Source: Tritrichomonas musculus (taxonomy: Eukaryota > Parabasalia > Tritrichomonadida > Tritrichomonadidae). Taken from it: a stretch of DNA of 64,000 bases. The first letter of the stretch is position 1. Each line of letters opens with the position of its first letter. The stretch spans positions 4,759,501 to 4,823,500 of the forward strand of contig JAPFFF010000005.1 of the NCBI GenBank assembly GCA_039105265.1, in the 5' to 3' direction. Under the pieces are notes generated by a model. The model was not told the origin of the DNA and did not search any database. It saw only the letters and a program-made list of their open reading frames with translations. A program made the position numbers and the translations under genes. Below, one piece after another: positions 40,643 to 51,852 of this stretch.

Positions 40643-42037
40643 ATGTTTCGTGATTTCATTGCAAGCTTTTTTTCTCTGACTTCATTATTATACATGGCAC
40701 CTAAATCAAAGCAAGCCAAGCATTGCAGGAAAATTGCAATTGATCGACTGGCTAAAAAAACACCTGAAGCACCTCAGCCAAATCCTAAATTAAGTCCAAG
40801 GCTCATGGTAATGAATGGTCTTCTCACAGGAAATAGCTATGAAGGAGTTAAAAAGCAAGCTACAATGATGAATACTCCAACTCCGTCGAAACGTACATTT
40901 TTTAATTGCCAAAAGCAAGTGTTAACTGATGTAATAAATACAGTAAAAGAAAGTTGCAAGCAGAATGCAGATAACATAAAAGAAAATTCATCTATATCGA
41001 TTGATGGTCAATGGAATCATAAAAGGCATGGTTCTTACTCCACTGTTTCTTTTTTCGATCAAAAGCAAAAGAAAATAGTAGATTTTGAAAGTGTTTCTAA
41101 TGGAAATTATGGTGCAAACAAAGATGTAAAATCATCCAATATGGAAACAGTCGGCATTGAAAAAGGATTGAATGAACTTGATTCAAAAATTGCCAACAAA
41201 AATATCAGAATATGTCATGATCATGACAATAAAACATCAAACCTTTTAAAGAAACACAAAGAACTTGGTTTAACTGAGAGTTTAGATCCAGGACATGCAT
41301 GCCAAGAAATAAAGAGAAATGCAAATAATTACTTTGAAAAGTATTCACGCACGTTAAAAAATAAAAATGATCCATCCAAAAACACTTACAAAAAGTGTTT
41401 TGAAATTTTCTCAACACTAATTGTCAAGATCATTTCTTGGTTTAAATTTGTAATATTTAATGTTAAAGAGACAAAAATGAGAGAACAGATGTGGTTAAAT
41501 ATGACTAATCATGTGATTGGAAATCACAAAAACTGCATTCATCCTAACGAAATGTATGGCCTTAGAAAAGTGGGGCGCCCCAAAAAGTTTACTGATCACA
41601 ATAACTCATTCTGGGAATGGGAGCAAGGGAAAACTAATGACCAATTTCAAAAAGAACTTGATAAGTTTCTTGCAAAAAATACACCTCTCATTAGAGAAAC
41701 CGGTACAGTGAGGACTCAAGACAATGAATCGTTAAATTCGATGATTAGTAAAACAATTCCCAAAAATAAAGTTTTTCACACGAGCAACGAAGCTCGTGCA
41801 GCAATAGCTGTGGGGAGGAAAAATGATCCATATTTTGATTCAAAAATTTTGAATAAAATTTGTCCTGGATCAATTTCAACTCCATTAATGCAGGAGATGA
41901 AACACGATGAGGAAATAAAATTCAATGAAAAAGAAAAGCGCAAAAGACCATATGATAAAAAAGTAAAAAATGAAATACGAGCACAAAGTAGACTCTTGAA
42001 CCAAAATGACCAAGGTGATTATAAAGAAAAGAAATGA
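40643..42037 (+). CDS. Mutator-like (MULE) transposase, copy 2
   Basis: This intact 464 aa frame is identical to copy 1 except for residue 10. The catalytic residues are the same: D121, D193/D195 and E362. The alternative start at MAPKSKQ lies 17 codons in. Two intact, almost identical copies suggest that the family was recently active. Confidence 0.85.
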   Translation: MFRDFIASFFSLTSLLYMAPKSKQAKHCRKIAIDRLAKKTPEAPQPNPKLSPRLMVMNGLLTGNSYEGVKKQATMMNTPTPSKRTFFNCQKQVLTDVINTVKESCKQNADNIKENSSISIDGQWNHKRHGSYSTVSFFDQKQKKIVDFESVSNGNYGANKDVKSSNMETVGIEKGLNELDSKIANKNIRICHDHDNKTSNLLKKHKELGLTESLDPGHACQEIKRNANNYFEKYSRTLKNKNDPSKNTYKKCFEIFSTLIVKIISWFKFVIFNVKETKMREQMWLNMTNHVIGNHKNCIHPNEMYGLRKVGRPKKFTDHNNSFWEWEQGKTNDQFQKELDKFLAKNTPLIRETGTVRTQDNESLNSMISKTIPKNKVFHTSNEARAAIAVGRKNDPYFDSKILNKICPGSISTPLMQEMKHDEEIKFNEKEKRKRPYDKKVKNEIRAQSRLLNQNDQGDYKEKK

Positions 42038-42246
42038 ATAAACATTTGATTAACTTATTTGGTTTTATTTTATGATTTTAAATAAATTATTAAAAAAATT
42101 AAATTAATCTGAAAATCATATAATATATCAAATTTTGCCAATTTCGAAAAAACTAATAAATGAATAAATACAAGTAAAGTATCGATATTTATGTAAAAAA
42201 AATAAAGAAAAAATATGTCTACTAAATTATTTTGGCAAAAAAAAAA

Positions 42247-42877
42247 AAAAGCATCTGTTTGAATCAACTAGCAAATATTTGTAAATAAGAGGAAATTCAA
42301 ATATATGATATCAAAATTTGAAATAATTCAATAAAACACGCTATAATAACATACTAATTCTTATTTTTAATTTTTAAATTCAGAATCTGTGATTTTGAAT
42401 GAAGTGCAAAAAAATAAGCTAGGAAAAAAATTAAGCATCATTATAAATTAAAATTATAAATTAAGCCTACTAAATTAACTCCATGGCTTTTCAATTAGTA
42501 AAAAAAAAAAGCATCTGTTTGAATCAGCTAGCAAATATTTGTAAATAAGAGGAAATTCAAATATATGATATCAAAATTTGAAATAATTCAATAAAACACG
42601 CTATAATAACATACTAATTCTTATTTTTAAAATTTTAAATTCAGAATCTGTAATTTTGAATGAAGTGCAAAAAAATAAGCTAGGAAAAAAATTAAGCATC
42701 ATTATAAATTAAAATTATAAATTAAGCCTACTAAATTAACTCCATGGCTTTTCAATTAGTAAAAAAAAAATAAGCATCTGTTTGAATCAGCTAGCAAATA
42801 TTTGCAAATAAGAGGAAATTCAAATATATGATATCAAAATTTGAAATAATTCAATAAAACACGCTATAATAACATAT
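42247..42877. repeat. 261 bp tandem repeats inside Mutator-like copy 2
   Basis: This is the mirror of the array at 35431-36060, with the same partial outer copy. Confidence 0.8.
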
Positions 42878-43242
42878 TAAATCACAGATTCTGAATTTCT
42901 GTGAATGTTGTGAAATAAAACCAACTGTAAATTATCAACAAAATAAAGCAATCATAAAATAAGTTTGCTAAATGCGATAAATGATCCTTTATGCTCCTTC
43001 TTTTCCTTGCTGACTGTAAAACTATATTATTGATTACAGTCAATATTTTCAGAAAAAGTATAGAATTTTTTTCTTAACATCATTGAAAAAATTTAAAACA
43101 TAAATATCTTTATAGTATTTAAATTTATTTTTAAATAAATAAAATATATAGATTAACAAAAATTATTTACAATATATATTTTAATATATTTAGTAAACAT
43201 TAAATATTGATTGAATAACACTCAAGTATACTGCACCCTTAA

Positions 43243-45255
43243 TAGGGTTTATTCATGCTTTGAAATTTTGAAAGGTAAAAAAAACATTCAATTTTGATAT
43301 AAATTCTTTTATTGACCTATAACAGCTTTTGTATTCACCATAAATTTTGTGTTCTTTATATCTCGAAAATTCCTAGATAAAAATTAAAATAATCTTTTTA
43401 TTTATATGCAATTTATAAATATAAATAAATATATCCAATTTTAAAATAGTCTACAATATATTTTTTAAGAAAAATAGTTTTTTTTATTAAAATACAAATA
43501 AAATATAAATATATAGCTTCACAAAAGTTAATTATTTAATTTGCTTTATTTATTACAAGTGAATTTATTTTATTAATAAAATTTTAAAGTATTAAAACAA
43601 AAAAATAATAACTCCTCATATTTTCTCATATTTTTTTGAAAATTGGTAAATCAATTATTCATAGGTATTATGCTCCAAAATTTTGGATTCAAATATGTCT
43701 CTAGGCAAATAATAATTTTATTATTTTTGAAGTAAAAATATTCCATATTCATCAACTTTTCTCAGAAAAAAAATTGAATTAAAAAGAGTGTAATTACCTT
43801 TCTTTTTTATAAAAAGGTTTATTTTTGAATATTTTTTTTTTTTATAAAAAAAAAGCTTCTTTGCGAAAAGTTTTTGTGTGTGCAAAAAGTAAAATCATAT
43901 CAATAAGTTTCGATCATTTCAAATAAAAAATTTAATTAAAATCATAAATTCCTTTCGAAATATAAATTGATAGAAAAAATTTAGTTAACAAGAATTTCAA
44001 AGAATTATTTAATAAAAACATATATTTAGATATTATTCAAATCATAAAGAATGATATTTTATGTATAAATTATAAAGTACTCGTAATCATTGCTTATGAT
44101 CAAACTATATTCAAAATTTGAAGCATTCTAATGATATAGAAAATATCATTTGCTTCATTAAGCTGTGAGGCACTTTTCAATCTTGTTAAATGATGCTTTT
44201 GATGCAGACAGTTTAAATCGGGAATGAAAATAATAGTTTTGTCCTCAAAATGTAGTTTTTTCCACCAATTATAACGTTTTTTTTTTTTTAATATGAATAA
44301 ATAACGTATTCAAAAATCAAAATCAAATAATATATTTATAAGATCTTGTTTTTTTTAAAAGAAAATCTATATTAAAAAAAATTGTTCATATAAAAAAGAC
44401 TTGGTGTTTTGATAAAAGAAAATTATTTCGCAAAAAAAAGATCATTTTAAGAAGTATTTTTCATTTTAAAAAGAAAACAAATTTTTTAAACGAAAAAATT
44501 ATTTCACAAAAAAATGTTTTTACAGACAAACCTTTTTCTTTTCGAAAAAAAATGGATTTTTAAAACATATGGATCTTAATGATATGTAAAAGTTTTGTAA
44601 ATATGGAAATTCCTTTTTCGCCGATCTCTTTTCTTCTTAATTTTCACCAATATTTAGTTTTTTTAAAAAATAACCATTGTACAAATAAGAAAATGCATCA
44701 AATATTTTTATCACTTACATAAAAAACATAAGATACAGAAAAAAGAAAAGATAATATTAGGATCTCAATGACTTTGTTCATTTATGATCTATTATTTTAT
44801 TTTTGAATTTTAGATATAAATTTATTAAATTTGTTCAGAGGGAATTTGCATCCGGCTTTTCTTCATTGAAATATGTAGATGACAAATATATAGAAATGAA
44901 ATTTCGTGAAGATAAAAAAATATTTAATATTTAAACTTTGCACTTATTTTATTTTTATGATAAGATGTATAATAAATTGTTGTTTTATATATTTTATGTC
45001 GAATTAGAAAATTGAATGAAAGATATGAATTTTTTATTCAATTTTATAAAAAATGAAAGAATTTTTAATATTGATTGAATTTTTGAAAGACAAAATATTA
45101 AACTTTTATTTCACAGAGAATACTAGAATATTTTTATTTTTTTCTAATCCATTATAATACATAGTAGAAAATATTAGTTTTCTCCAGAGGGAATTTTCCT
45201 TTCTTTTTTCTTTTTTGAGATATCAAAATCAAAAATTTTTCTAACAACATTTGCC
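43243..45255. other. Intergenic region right of the Mutator-like pair
   Basis: 2 kb AT-rich without a gene. It contains the degenerate inverted counterparts of the left flank (near 43372, 43788 and 44605) and the direct counterpart near 44836-44960. It also has many A/T runs. Confidence 0.45.
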
Positions 45256-45259
45256 TTAA

Positions 45260-45832
45260 GGACGACCTTTCTATGAAAAATGATCGTCGTGGTTACATTT
45301 AATTTTTCTTCAATCTTTCATAATTTTATTGTGAAACTCATATTAACAAATAAATAATTGGAATATAATGCATATAAAAAATAAATAATTAATTATTCAG
45401 CTTTGAAAAAGAGATATTTCAAAAAATAAAAGTGAATTATACCAAAATACGTTTATATTTTTTCTAAGAATTTCAAAATGTAATAACTCAATTTCAAAGA
45501 AAAACAATTTTGTTTTCTATGCACCATTTATTAAATAACATGAATATTTAAAATAATCCGGTTCCAAACTCATAATATATTAAAGAAAAAGATGAAATTT
45601 TAGTAGATAAAATAAAAAAATGATTAAATTTGATAAATAACAAGTATTAATATAACTTTTCGAACCGGATATCAATAATTTATTCTATTTGATTTGTATT
45701 AACACAAAAACAAGTTTCTTTTTCCCCTTCTAACTTGAGTTATTAAATTTTTTAATTTTCAATGATTTACGATGAAAATGAATACAAAAATTAATCGTTT
45801 AAAAATAAATTTTAAACGGTGAAAGGTCGTCC
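45260..45832. mobile_element. 573 bp MITE flanked by TTAA
   Basis: GGACGACCTTTC at 45260 is mirrored by GAAAGGTCGTCC ending at 45832, with TTAA directly outside on both sides (45256-45259, 45833-45836). No coding frame. The termini begin TTAAGG like those of the Mutator-like elements but are otherwise unrelated. A piggyBac-like origin (TTAA target) is possible. Confidence 0.65.
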
Positions 45833-45992
45833 TTAAATAAAAAAAAACCTTCTGACATTTTTTTATTCTTACTAGGGTGGCACTGGGTGGGCCAAAATTA
45901 AGAAAATGGGTCAAAAAAAAGTAAACATTTGGGTCACCATTTATCCTCTCAATTATTTGAATTGAATACGATTAAATAAGGTCAAATAATTG

Positions 45993-45993
<1 letters not shown>

Positions 45994-46037
<44 letters not shown>
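45994..46037. repeat. Run of 44 T
   Basis: An uninterrupted homopolymer inside the hAT-like element. Length in the assembly may be unreliable. Confidence 0.9.
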
Positions 46038-46039
<2 letters not shown>

Positions 46040-46367
46040 TTTGCGAAAATCCTTACGTGCGAGCGTGCGAAGAAAAAAATTTAAAATATTGATCGGCATG
46101 GTTAATTATTCTACCATAAAAAAAAGTTATTTGTTGAATATAAAAAAAACTGAAAATTTTGAAATAATTTTTTATCTGCTCTCTTTCAATAAAATCTGAA
46201 TTTCAAAAGCATAAAAATTTAGTTTTTTTTCAATTTTTAATAAAATTATACATAAAAAGTTTATTATTTTTTTTTAAAAAAATTAATTCAAAAAGATTAA
46301 TATCATATATTTTTAATAGTGGAAATGCTATACTCAAAAAGTTACAAAAGAGAATCAAAAATAAATT

Positions 46368-46410
46368 ATTAAGTAGCTTTTTGAGGCTTCGCCTCAAAAA
46401 GCTACTTAAT
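46368..46410. repeat. Perfect 43 nt hairpin
   Basis: Two 20 nt arms (ATTAAGTAGCTTTTTGAGGC and its exact complement) enclose TTC. It lies inside the hAT-like element and is much more GC-rich in the stem top than its surroundings. Confidence 0.85.
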
Positions 46411-48443
46411 CATTTATTAAATAAAATTTAATTTTATCTTGTATAAAAAAGCATGAATTCATAATATTCAACAAGGAAATGATGTTTATCATAATTATAT
46501 ATATCAGTTATTATTATATACTATGAAAACAAATAAATAAAATTTGGCCCATTTTGGCCCAATTATAAATGGATGGGTCAACCAAATATCGTCTGAAATC
46601 TTCAGAAAATTATCCCAAAAATTTTGGGCTAAAATGGGCCAAATTTTTTTTTTAAGCATATATATAAATTATTAATAATGAATACCTATATTTATAATAT
46701 ACATTACTATATTGTTTAATATCATAACTATAATGCTTTTTATATAAGATATATTTATTTTTTTAATTATTAATTTTTGTGAAAATAAAAATTATTCTCT
46801 ATGAAAAGTAAAAGACAATTTGAATGAAAATTTTTATTTTAAAAGATAAATTTATCTCTTCCATTCTATGTAAATCATTAATTTATTCATATATATTTAA
46901 ATAAATAATCTAACAGCGATTTGTAAATTGATAATTTATAACTTTATATATAGAATCAAAACAATTTGAATTGGCCCACGTTGTGACACATTAAACCCAC
47001 ATTTTGGCCCACATTTTTTAAAAAATGCACATTTGGGCAAATTTGACCACCCTAATTCTTACTATATTTTTATAAAAAAAATGAAAAAATCTTTAGTTTT
47101 GATTTTGTTTTACATTTGAAAAATTTGAGAGGAAAAATGTTTACGTTACGTAACCGCTATTTTTTTTGACACCAACTTTTTGAATAAATTTTTTTTTTTA
47201 ATTCTCAAGCTATTTATCGCTATATTACTTCTTTTAAAATATATAACCATACTATTTATAAACAGAGGTACGGAAACTCTAATTCCTGGGTAAATCAAAT
47301 TTAATATTATCATATTATAAATAATATAAAACATATAATATATATATAAAATTTAATTAAATTTTTACAGATAGATTTTAAAGATAAACAAATATTAATA
47401 ATTTGAAGCAAACTTTCACAAAAAAAAAAAACAATAAACTATAGAATCACTCAATTCACTTTTGTTTAAAAATACAAACCATCAATTTCACTGTTAAAAA
47501 GTTTATATTGTAGCCAATGTTTGTTAATTAGGTTGTTAATGGTATAAACAAACTGGTTTAGGTTTATTTTATACATTCATGTCTAACATAAAATAGTGAT
47601 TTCCATAATTTGTTAATTTTTTGTTAATGCTGTTTATTTTTATTATTTAATATTTTTTAATGTATACAATTTAATTACATTGTTAAAAAAAGATAAAAAT
47701 AAAAAATAAACAAAATAAATATTCATAAAATGTATAACGCATTTTAACGTATAGAAAAATTATTTTCAAATCTGTTAATTTTTGTTTATATTGAATTTCA
47801 TTTTGTTTAATTAGATAATATTTAACAATTTCAACTGCAAAATCATAGATTAAGAACCAATTGCAGTTTTACCATTTTTTGAAAATTAAATATGATATTA
47901 TATAGCATTTAAAAAGCATGATTAACATTATTTCAGAATAAATGATGGATATAATGATTTAAATCATCAATAATTAATAAAATTATGTTTTTTTGTAAAT
48001 ATAATAATTCAAAAAATAAGCACTTTTTATCGATTTATTTCCAAACTTGTGCAAAATTTTCTATTTAAAAAAATTGAATGATTTATTTTTATTAACCGTC
48101 ATGGCCAAACATTAAAATTTTTTTATTGTAAGTTTCCAAGTATTTTATATTTTACAAAAAAAGTGCCAAAAATTGAATGCAAAATTTTGCAAAAGTTCGG
48201 CTCTCTAAAAAAATTTAATTCAAATAATTGAATACTAAAAAGTGAGAAAGTTCGTGTTATAATTTCTATCGAAAATTGTAACTTTTTTGTTGTTATCAAT
48301 TTATCGTTTTATGTAAATTAGTATAATGAATCAAACTTTTTCTATAGAAAAATTGAGAAATAACAATTGAAAAACTGGAAATGTATCACAAATAAATGAG
48401 AAGAAATTAAATGAATAAAGTTAATATAACTTTTTCTGAAAAA

Positions 48444-48553
48444 TGATTACAGTCTTTTCAAAACGGTTATAAAAATTTTCAACTTCGTTATAAAAAAATT
48501 GAATTCAATTACTTAGAAAAATTTTATAACCGTTTTGAAAAGACTGCAATCAT
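48444..48553. repeat. 110 bp fold-back repeat
   Basis: Arms of about 37 nt, around CAGTCTTTTCAAAACGGTTAT and its complement, enclose about 35 nt. The right arm ends 9 nt before the open region of the transposase. Confidence 0.7.
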
Positions 48554-48637
48554 ATCATTTAAATTCTGAAAAGAGCGATCGAAAACTGGGCAAATGAAAA
48601 AATTTATTATCCAGAGCAATTTAATGATGCATATTTA

Positions 48638-49372
48638 ATGTTTTGCCGTGACACAAATATCAATGTTTCAAAAACGCATTTTTATAATATATTTTCAAAC
48701 ATTACACGCATTCAAAAAATTAAAACCGGTGGTGTATATACCAGGTCAGAAGAACTTGTTGATACCATCGTTCAGAGAAGTTTCTTTGGTGTCAATATGC
48801 TGAATACCATCGCAATTGATGAAAAGCCAATTATCATTAAAAATTATAAAACGACCTCGGTTCGAACAAATATAAATCACAAAGGCAAAATTCCATCTAA
48901 TAAGGTTCAAGCATTTAAACATTTAGATAGGTTATCTAACCTATATATTATATGCGCAATTACATACAAAGGTGTTCTTTTATATCACATTTCAGAAACA
49001 CCAATTAATACGTTAAAATTTAATTGTTTTTTAAAACGGTTAACGACTAAAATTAATAATGAAAATAATTGTTTTTTATTAGTTGATAATGCGAGTTTTC
49101 ATTCAATTGATGAAGAAATAAAACGTGTTTTAGGCATACATAATCTATCAATAACACGAACTCCTCCAATGGGATGCCTGTTCAATCCAATTGAAGAATT
49201 TTTTGCCTGTTTTGACAATAAGTTAAGGCATAAAATAAACACTTTTTTGAAAAAAACAACAGAACCTTTGAGCCAAGATATTTTTCTTGAAATGATTCAT
49301 GAATCAATTGAAAAAACTGTTGAAATGGATCTCCCTCAAATATTTCGCAGAGCTGGATTATTGGAAAAATAA
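48638..49372 (+). CDS. Tc1/mariner-like DD35E transposase, N-terminally short
   Basis: This 244 aa frame has an IS630/Tc1-type DDE_3 core: D61 in NTIAIDEKPI, D150 in FLLVDNASFH, and E186 in CLFNPIEEFF, with 35 residues between the last two. The frame stays open upstream to 48563 (ILKRAIENWANEKIYYPEQF), which looks like the second half of a helix-turn-helix domain, but there is no upstream ATG and the first half is missing. The fold-back repeat at 48444-48553 directly precedes this point and may have replaced it. DD35E differs from the DD34D mariners best known in trichomonads. It is probably defective in DNA binding. Confidence 0.75.
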   Translation: MFCRDTNINVSKTHFYNIFSNITRIQKIKTGGVYTRSEELVDTIVQRSFFGVNMLNTIAIDEKPIIIKNYKTTSVRTNINHKGKIPSNKVQAFKHLDRLSNLYIICAITYKGVLLYHISETPINTLKFNCFLKRLTTKINNENNCFLLVDNASFHSIDEEIKRVLGIHNLSITRTPPMGCLFNPIEEFFACFDNKLRHKINTFLKKTTEPLSQDIFLEMIHESIEKTVEMDLPQIFRRAGLLEK

Positions 49373-49557
49373 AACTTCTCTTTTTTAATTTACATTATTT
49401 ATTTTTATATATATATATATACTTTTTTATTATTTTTGGATGTATCGTATTCACTTTTTAAGATATATTATTAAATATTTGATAAAGCTTTATGAATTTT
49501 TTCTTAATAAAAAAATAAATAAGAGAAATTAAAAAAAAAAAAAAAAAAAAATGATTT

Positions 49558-50325
49558 TTATTCATCATCATCCACTGAATGTTCCTTTAAAACTCTTTGG
49601 CATATTTCAGTGACGATTGATTCGTCAATAGGAACTGTTCTTTCAATTTGAAGAAACTGATTATCAATAGTGAACATAAGAGAATTGAGTGATAATAATA
49701 ATGGCACGTACCTTTTCCATACAGTTATAGAGGAAACTGTTTCTTCATTAGTTCTTTTCAAAATTGGGCCTCTGAAATCCATCGATGCTTCCTCATTAAG
49801 AATTTCGACTGCTTTATGTCTCCTTTCTGCGGCACTAATAGCATGCATAGATGCAATTGACTGTTTTTTAGCATTTGGATCTGGAGGAGGTTTAAGATCT
49901 GAAATTACTTCCGGGCTTACCTTTTCCCATTTAACCATTCTATTTGTTAAGTCATTATTTAAAGTAATGGCTAAAACAACAATTTCAGTCTTACCATGAA
50001 GTGCTGCATAAAAGCATCCTATTCCATAAAGGAACTTGTGTTCATCATCTATATCAGAGAAATAGATGACATTTTGGTTTACATCCAGCAGTTTGCATGT
50101 TGCTTTAATGAAGGTTGAAAAAGTTTTATAATCAATCAAAGACTGAGGTTGAACAACAACAGGCTCACTTTTTCCAAGAGAAGTAGGAATTCGAACAGCT
50201 GAGAGCTTTTTGAGTACTGCTCTCGCTGCAACAACGGTGACATTCATAACAACCGGCCCTGTAGGAGCTTGACACATTGGAATATTCCATGGTGTACAGA
50301 ATACGTTGGTAACTTGTTCATTCAT
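49558..50325 (-). CDS. Conserved-looking protein of unknown function (255 aa)
   Basis: The frame starts MNEQVTNVFCTPWNIPM. Composition is that of a folded protein: an early beta/alpha part (GPVVMNVTVVAARAVLKKL), a segment DYKTFSTFIKATCKLLDVNQN followed by FSDIDDEHKFLYG, and a C-terminal helix ending in VDDDE. No family is recognised. Codon use is more host-like than transposon-like. On the minus strand, TCATA (50339-50343) and TCACT (50331-50335), both fitting TCAYW, lie just before the ATG. The gene is bordered by runs of 21 A (49531-49551) and 23 A (50349-50371) on the plus strand, and it sits inside the bracket of 47264-51693. Confidence 0.65.
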   Translation of the reverse strand: MNEQVTNVFCTPWNIPMCQAPTGPVVMNVTVVAARAVLKKLSAVRIPTSLGKSEPVVVQPQSLIDYKTFSTFIKATCKLLDVNQNVIYFSDIDDEHKFLYGIGCFYAALHGKTEIVVLAITLNNDLTNRMVKWEKVSPEVISDLKPPPDPNAKKQSIASMHAISAAERRHKAVEILNEEASMDFRGPILKRTNEETVSSITVWKRYVPLLLSLNSLMFTIDNQFLQIERTVPIDESIVTEICQRVLKEHSVDDDE

Positions 50326-51852
50326 TGTGAAGTGATTATATGATTTTTAAAAAAAAAAAAAAAAAAAAAAACGGAAAAATCAATTGAAAATGGAAACTTT
50401 ATAGCTTTTTGAATGCAAAATTCGTTTATTTCAATGCATTTAGATTAATTTTCAAGTTTGAAATAATGAGATCATAAAATTAATATAAAAAAAATATTGA
50501 TAAAATTAAACTAATAGAAAATATGAAAATTATTTGTTCTTATATTAAAATTATAAAAATAAACAGGCAATCATATTTTTTTAAAAAAAAAAAAAAAAAA
50601 AAAAATACAAGAATTGAATACTTTGTATTAATACAAAAATACTGTATTTTTTTTGTATTAAAAGTGAATTGAGTGAATATAAAAATTTTCAAAAATAAAC
50701 TTTTTTTAAAATAAATCAGGAGAGAATAAGAATATTTGAGTTTGAAATCCTTATAATTTCATATGAATAAAAAAAAAATGATTTTATCATTAAAATTTTT
50801 TTTTTTGATTTGATATGTTTATATATGTAAAAAACAAATAAAATAAAAACATTTACTTATTTTTATGAATGATATTATTTCATTTAATTGCATGTTTTCT
50901 AATAAATATAGTGTTTTTATATATATATATATAATTCCTTTTGAGCTTTCATGCTTTTCATTTGTTCCAAAATCATCAAATATCATTTGAACAATTAAAA
51001 TTCATTTTTATGCTTGTTTCTGAATTATTCTTTTGGCCAATCATAATTTTTAATATCATGATTTACATTGATTGTAAATAATATATCCGATTTTTCTTTT
51101 AATAGATTTCATTAGGGTCGAAGACCTCAGATTTCTTGTTTTAAAATTGCAATTTCTTAGATTAATTTATTTTTTAACAAATAATTATACTCATTATTTC
51201 TTTTGTTTTCAATGATTTACAAATAATTTTCATTTTTTTGGAAATATCTTTATTTACAATCTATAAAAATTTAATATTTTCTGAAATATAATTAGATATT
51301 TGTGTATATAAAATTTTAGTAAAATAATAATATACGATAAGTCCAGGAATGAAAGATTTTTTGCATTCTCAAAACATCACATCACCAAAGATTTCATAAA
51401 AATGGTTTTTTCTTAATAAAAAAAGATTTTTGATCATTTTGAGCTTTTTTTTCTAATATTGTAGTTAACTCTGATAGATATTTTTTTAAAATTAATGTTG
51501 TATTGAGCGTTTTAGAAAATAGTAACATTTTTTCATTTCTCTTAAATTTAGTTATAATTTATTTTTTTTCATATTAGCATATTTATACAAATTTTAAATT
51601 TATATAAAATTTTATTTTTTTATTTAATATAATAAGATAATTTCATTTTTACATTTTTCACGAATTCTCACAAAAGTTAGTTTCCATACCTCTATATAAA
51701 CCTGTAATTTTATTATTTTGGCAAAAAGACACTTTTCCTTACCTAATTTCATGACATAGAAAATTTGAATTATATCACATAAAATTGAATTGTACTGAAA
51801 AATTGAATTATATTAAAATTTTGAAAATTTTCAAAAAATAAATTGTTAAAAT
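50326..51852. other. Intergenic AT-rich stretch
   Basis: 1.5 kb without a gene, containing A-runs (50349-50371, 50583-50605) and the right AGTTTCCATACCTCT end at 51679-51693. Confidence 0.5.

Larger units (their letters stand above)
39457..43238 (+). mobile_element. Mutator-like DNA transposon, copy 2 (3782 bp)
   Basis: This is the inverted twin of 35069-38850. The left end GGGTGCGGGATATTTGA follows TTAA at 39453-39456, and the right end is followed by TTAA at 43239-43242. Flanks beyond TTAA differ from those of copy 1, and no longer direct repeat is seen. Most known Mutator-like elements make 8-11 bp duplications, so the consistent TTAA is either part of the terminal repeat or an unusual 4 bp target. 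Confidence 0.85.
45873..47054. mobile_element. hAT-like non-autonomous element with 8 bp target duplication
   Basis: TAGGGTGGC at 45873 is mirrored by CCACCCTA ending at 47054, and ATTCTTAC is duplicated directly outside (45865-45872 and 47055-47062). An 8 bp duplication and TAGGG-type ends are typical of hAT. The interior has subterminal GGGCC(A)AAA motifs in both orientations, a run of 44 T and a perfect hairpin. No transposase is encoded. Confidence 0.75.
47264..51693. mobile_element. Candidate composite element bracketed by AGAGGTAYGGAAACT repeats
   Basis: AGAGGTACGGAAACT at 47264-47278 is mirrored by AGTTTCCATACCTCT at 51679-51693 (one mismatch). TATAAAC occurs just outside on both sides (47257-47263 and 51695-51701), with one extra base on the right. 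The interval holds the DD35E transposase (48638-49372) and the 255 aa gene (49558-50325). It may be one element that captured a gene, or two related ends brought together by chance. Confidence 0.35.

Noticed and set aside
45990-46199. 69-codon frame starting in the T run
   Set aside because: The first third is poly-Phe from the homopolymer and the rest is not protein-like.
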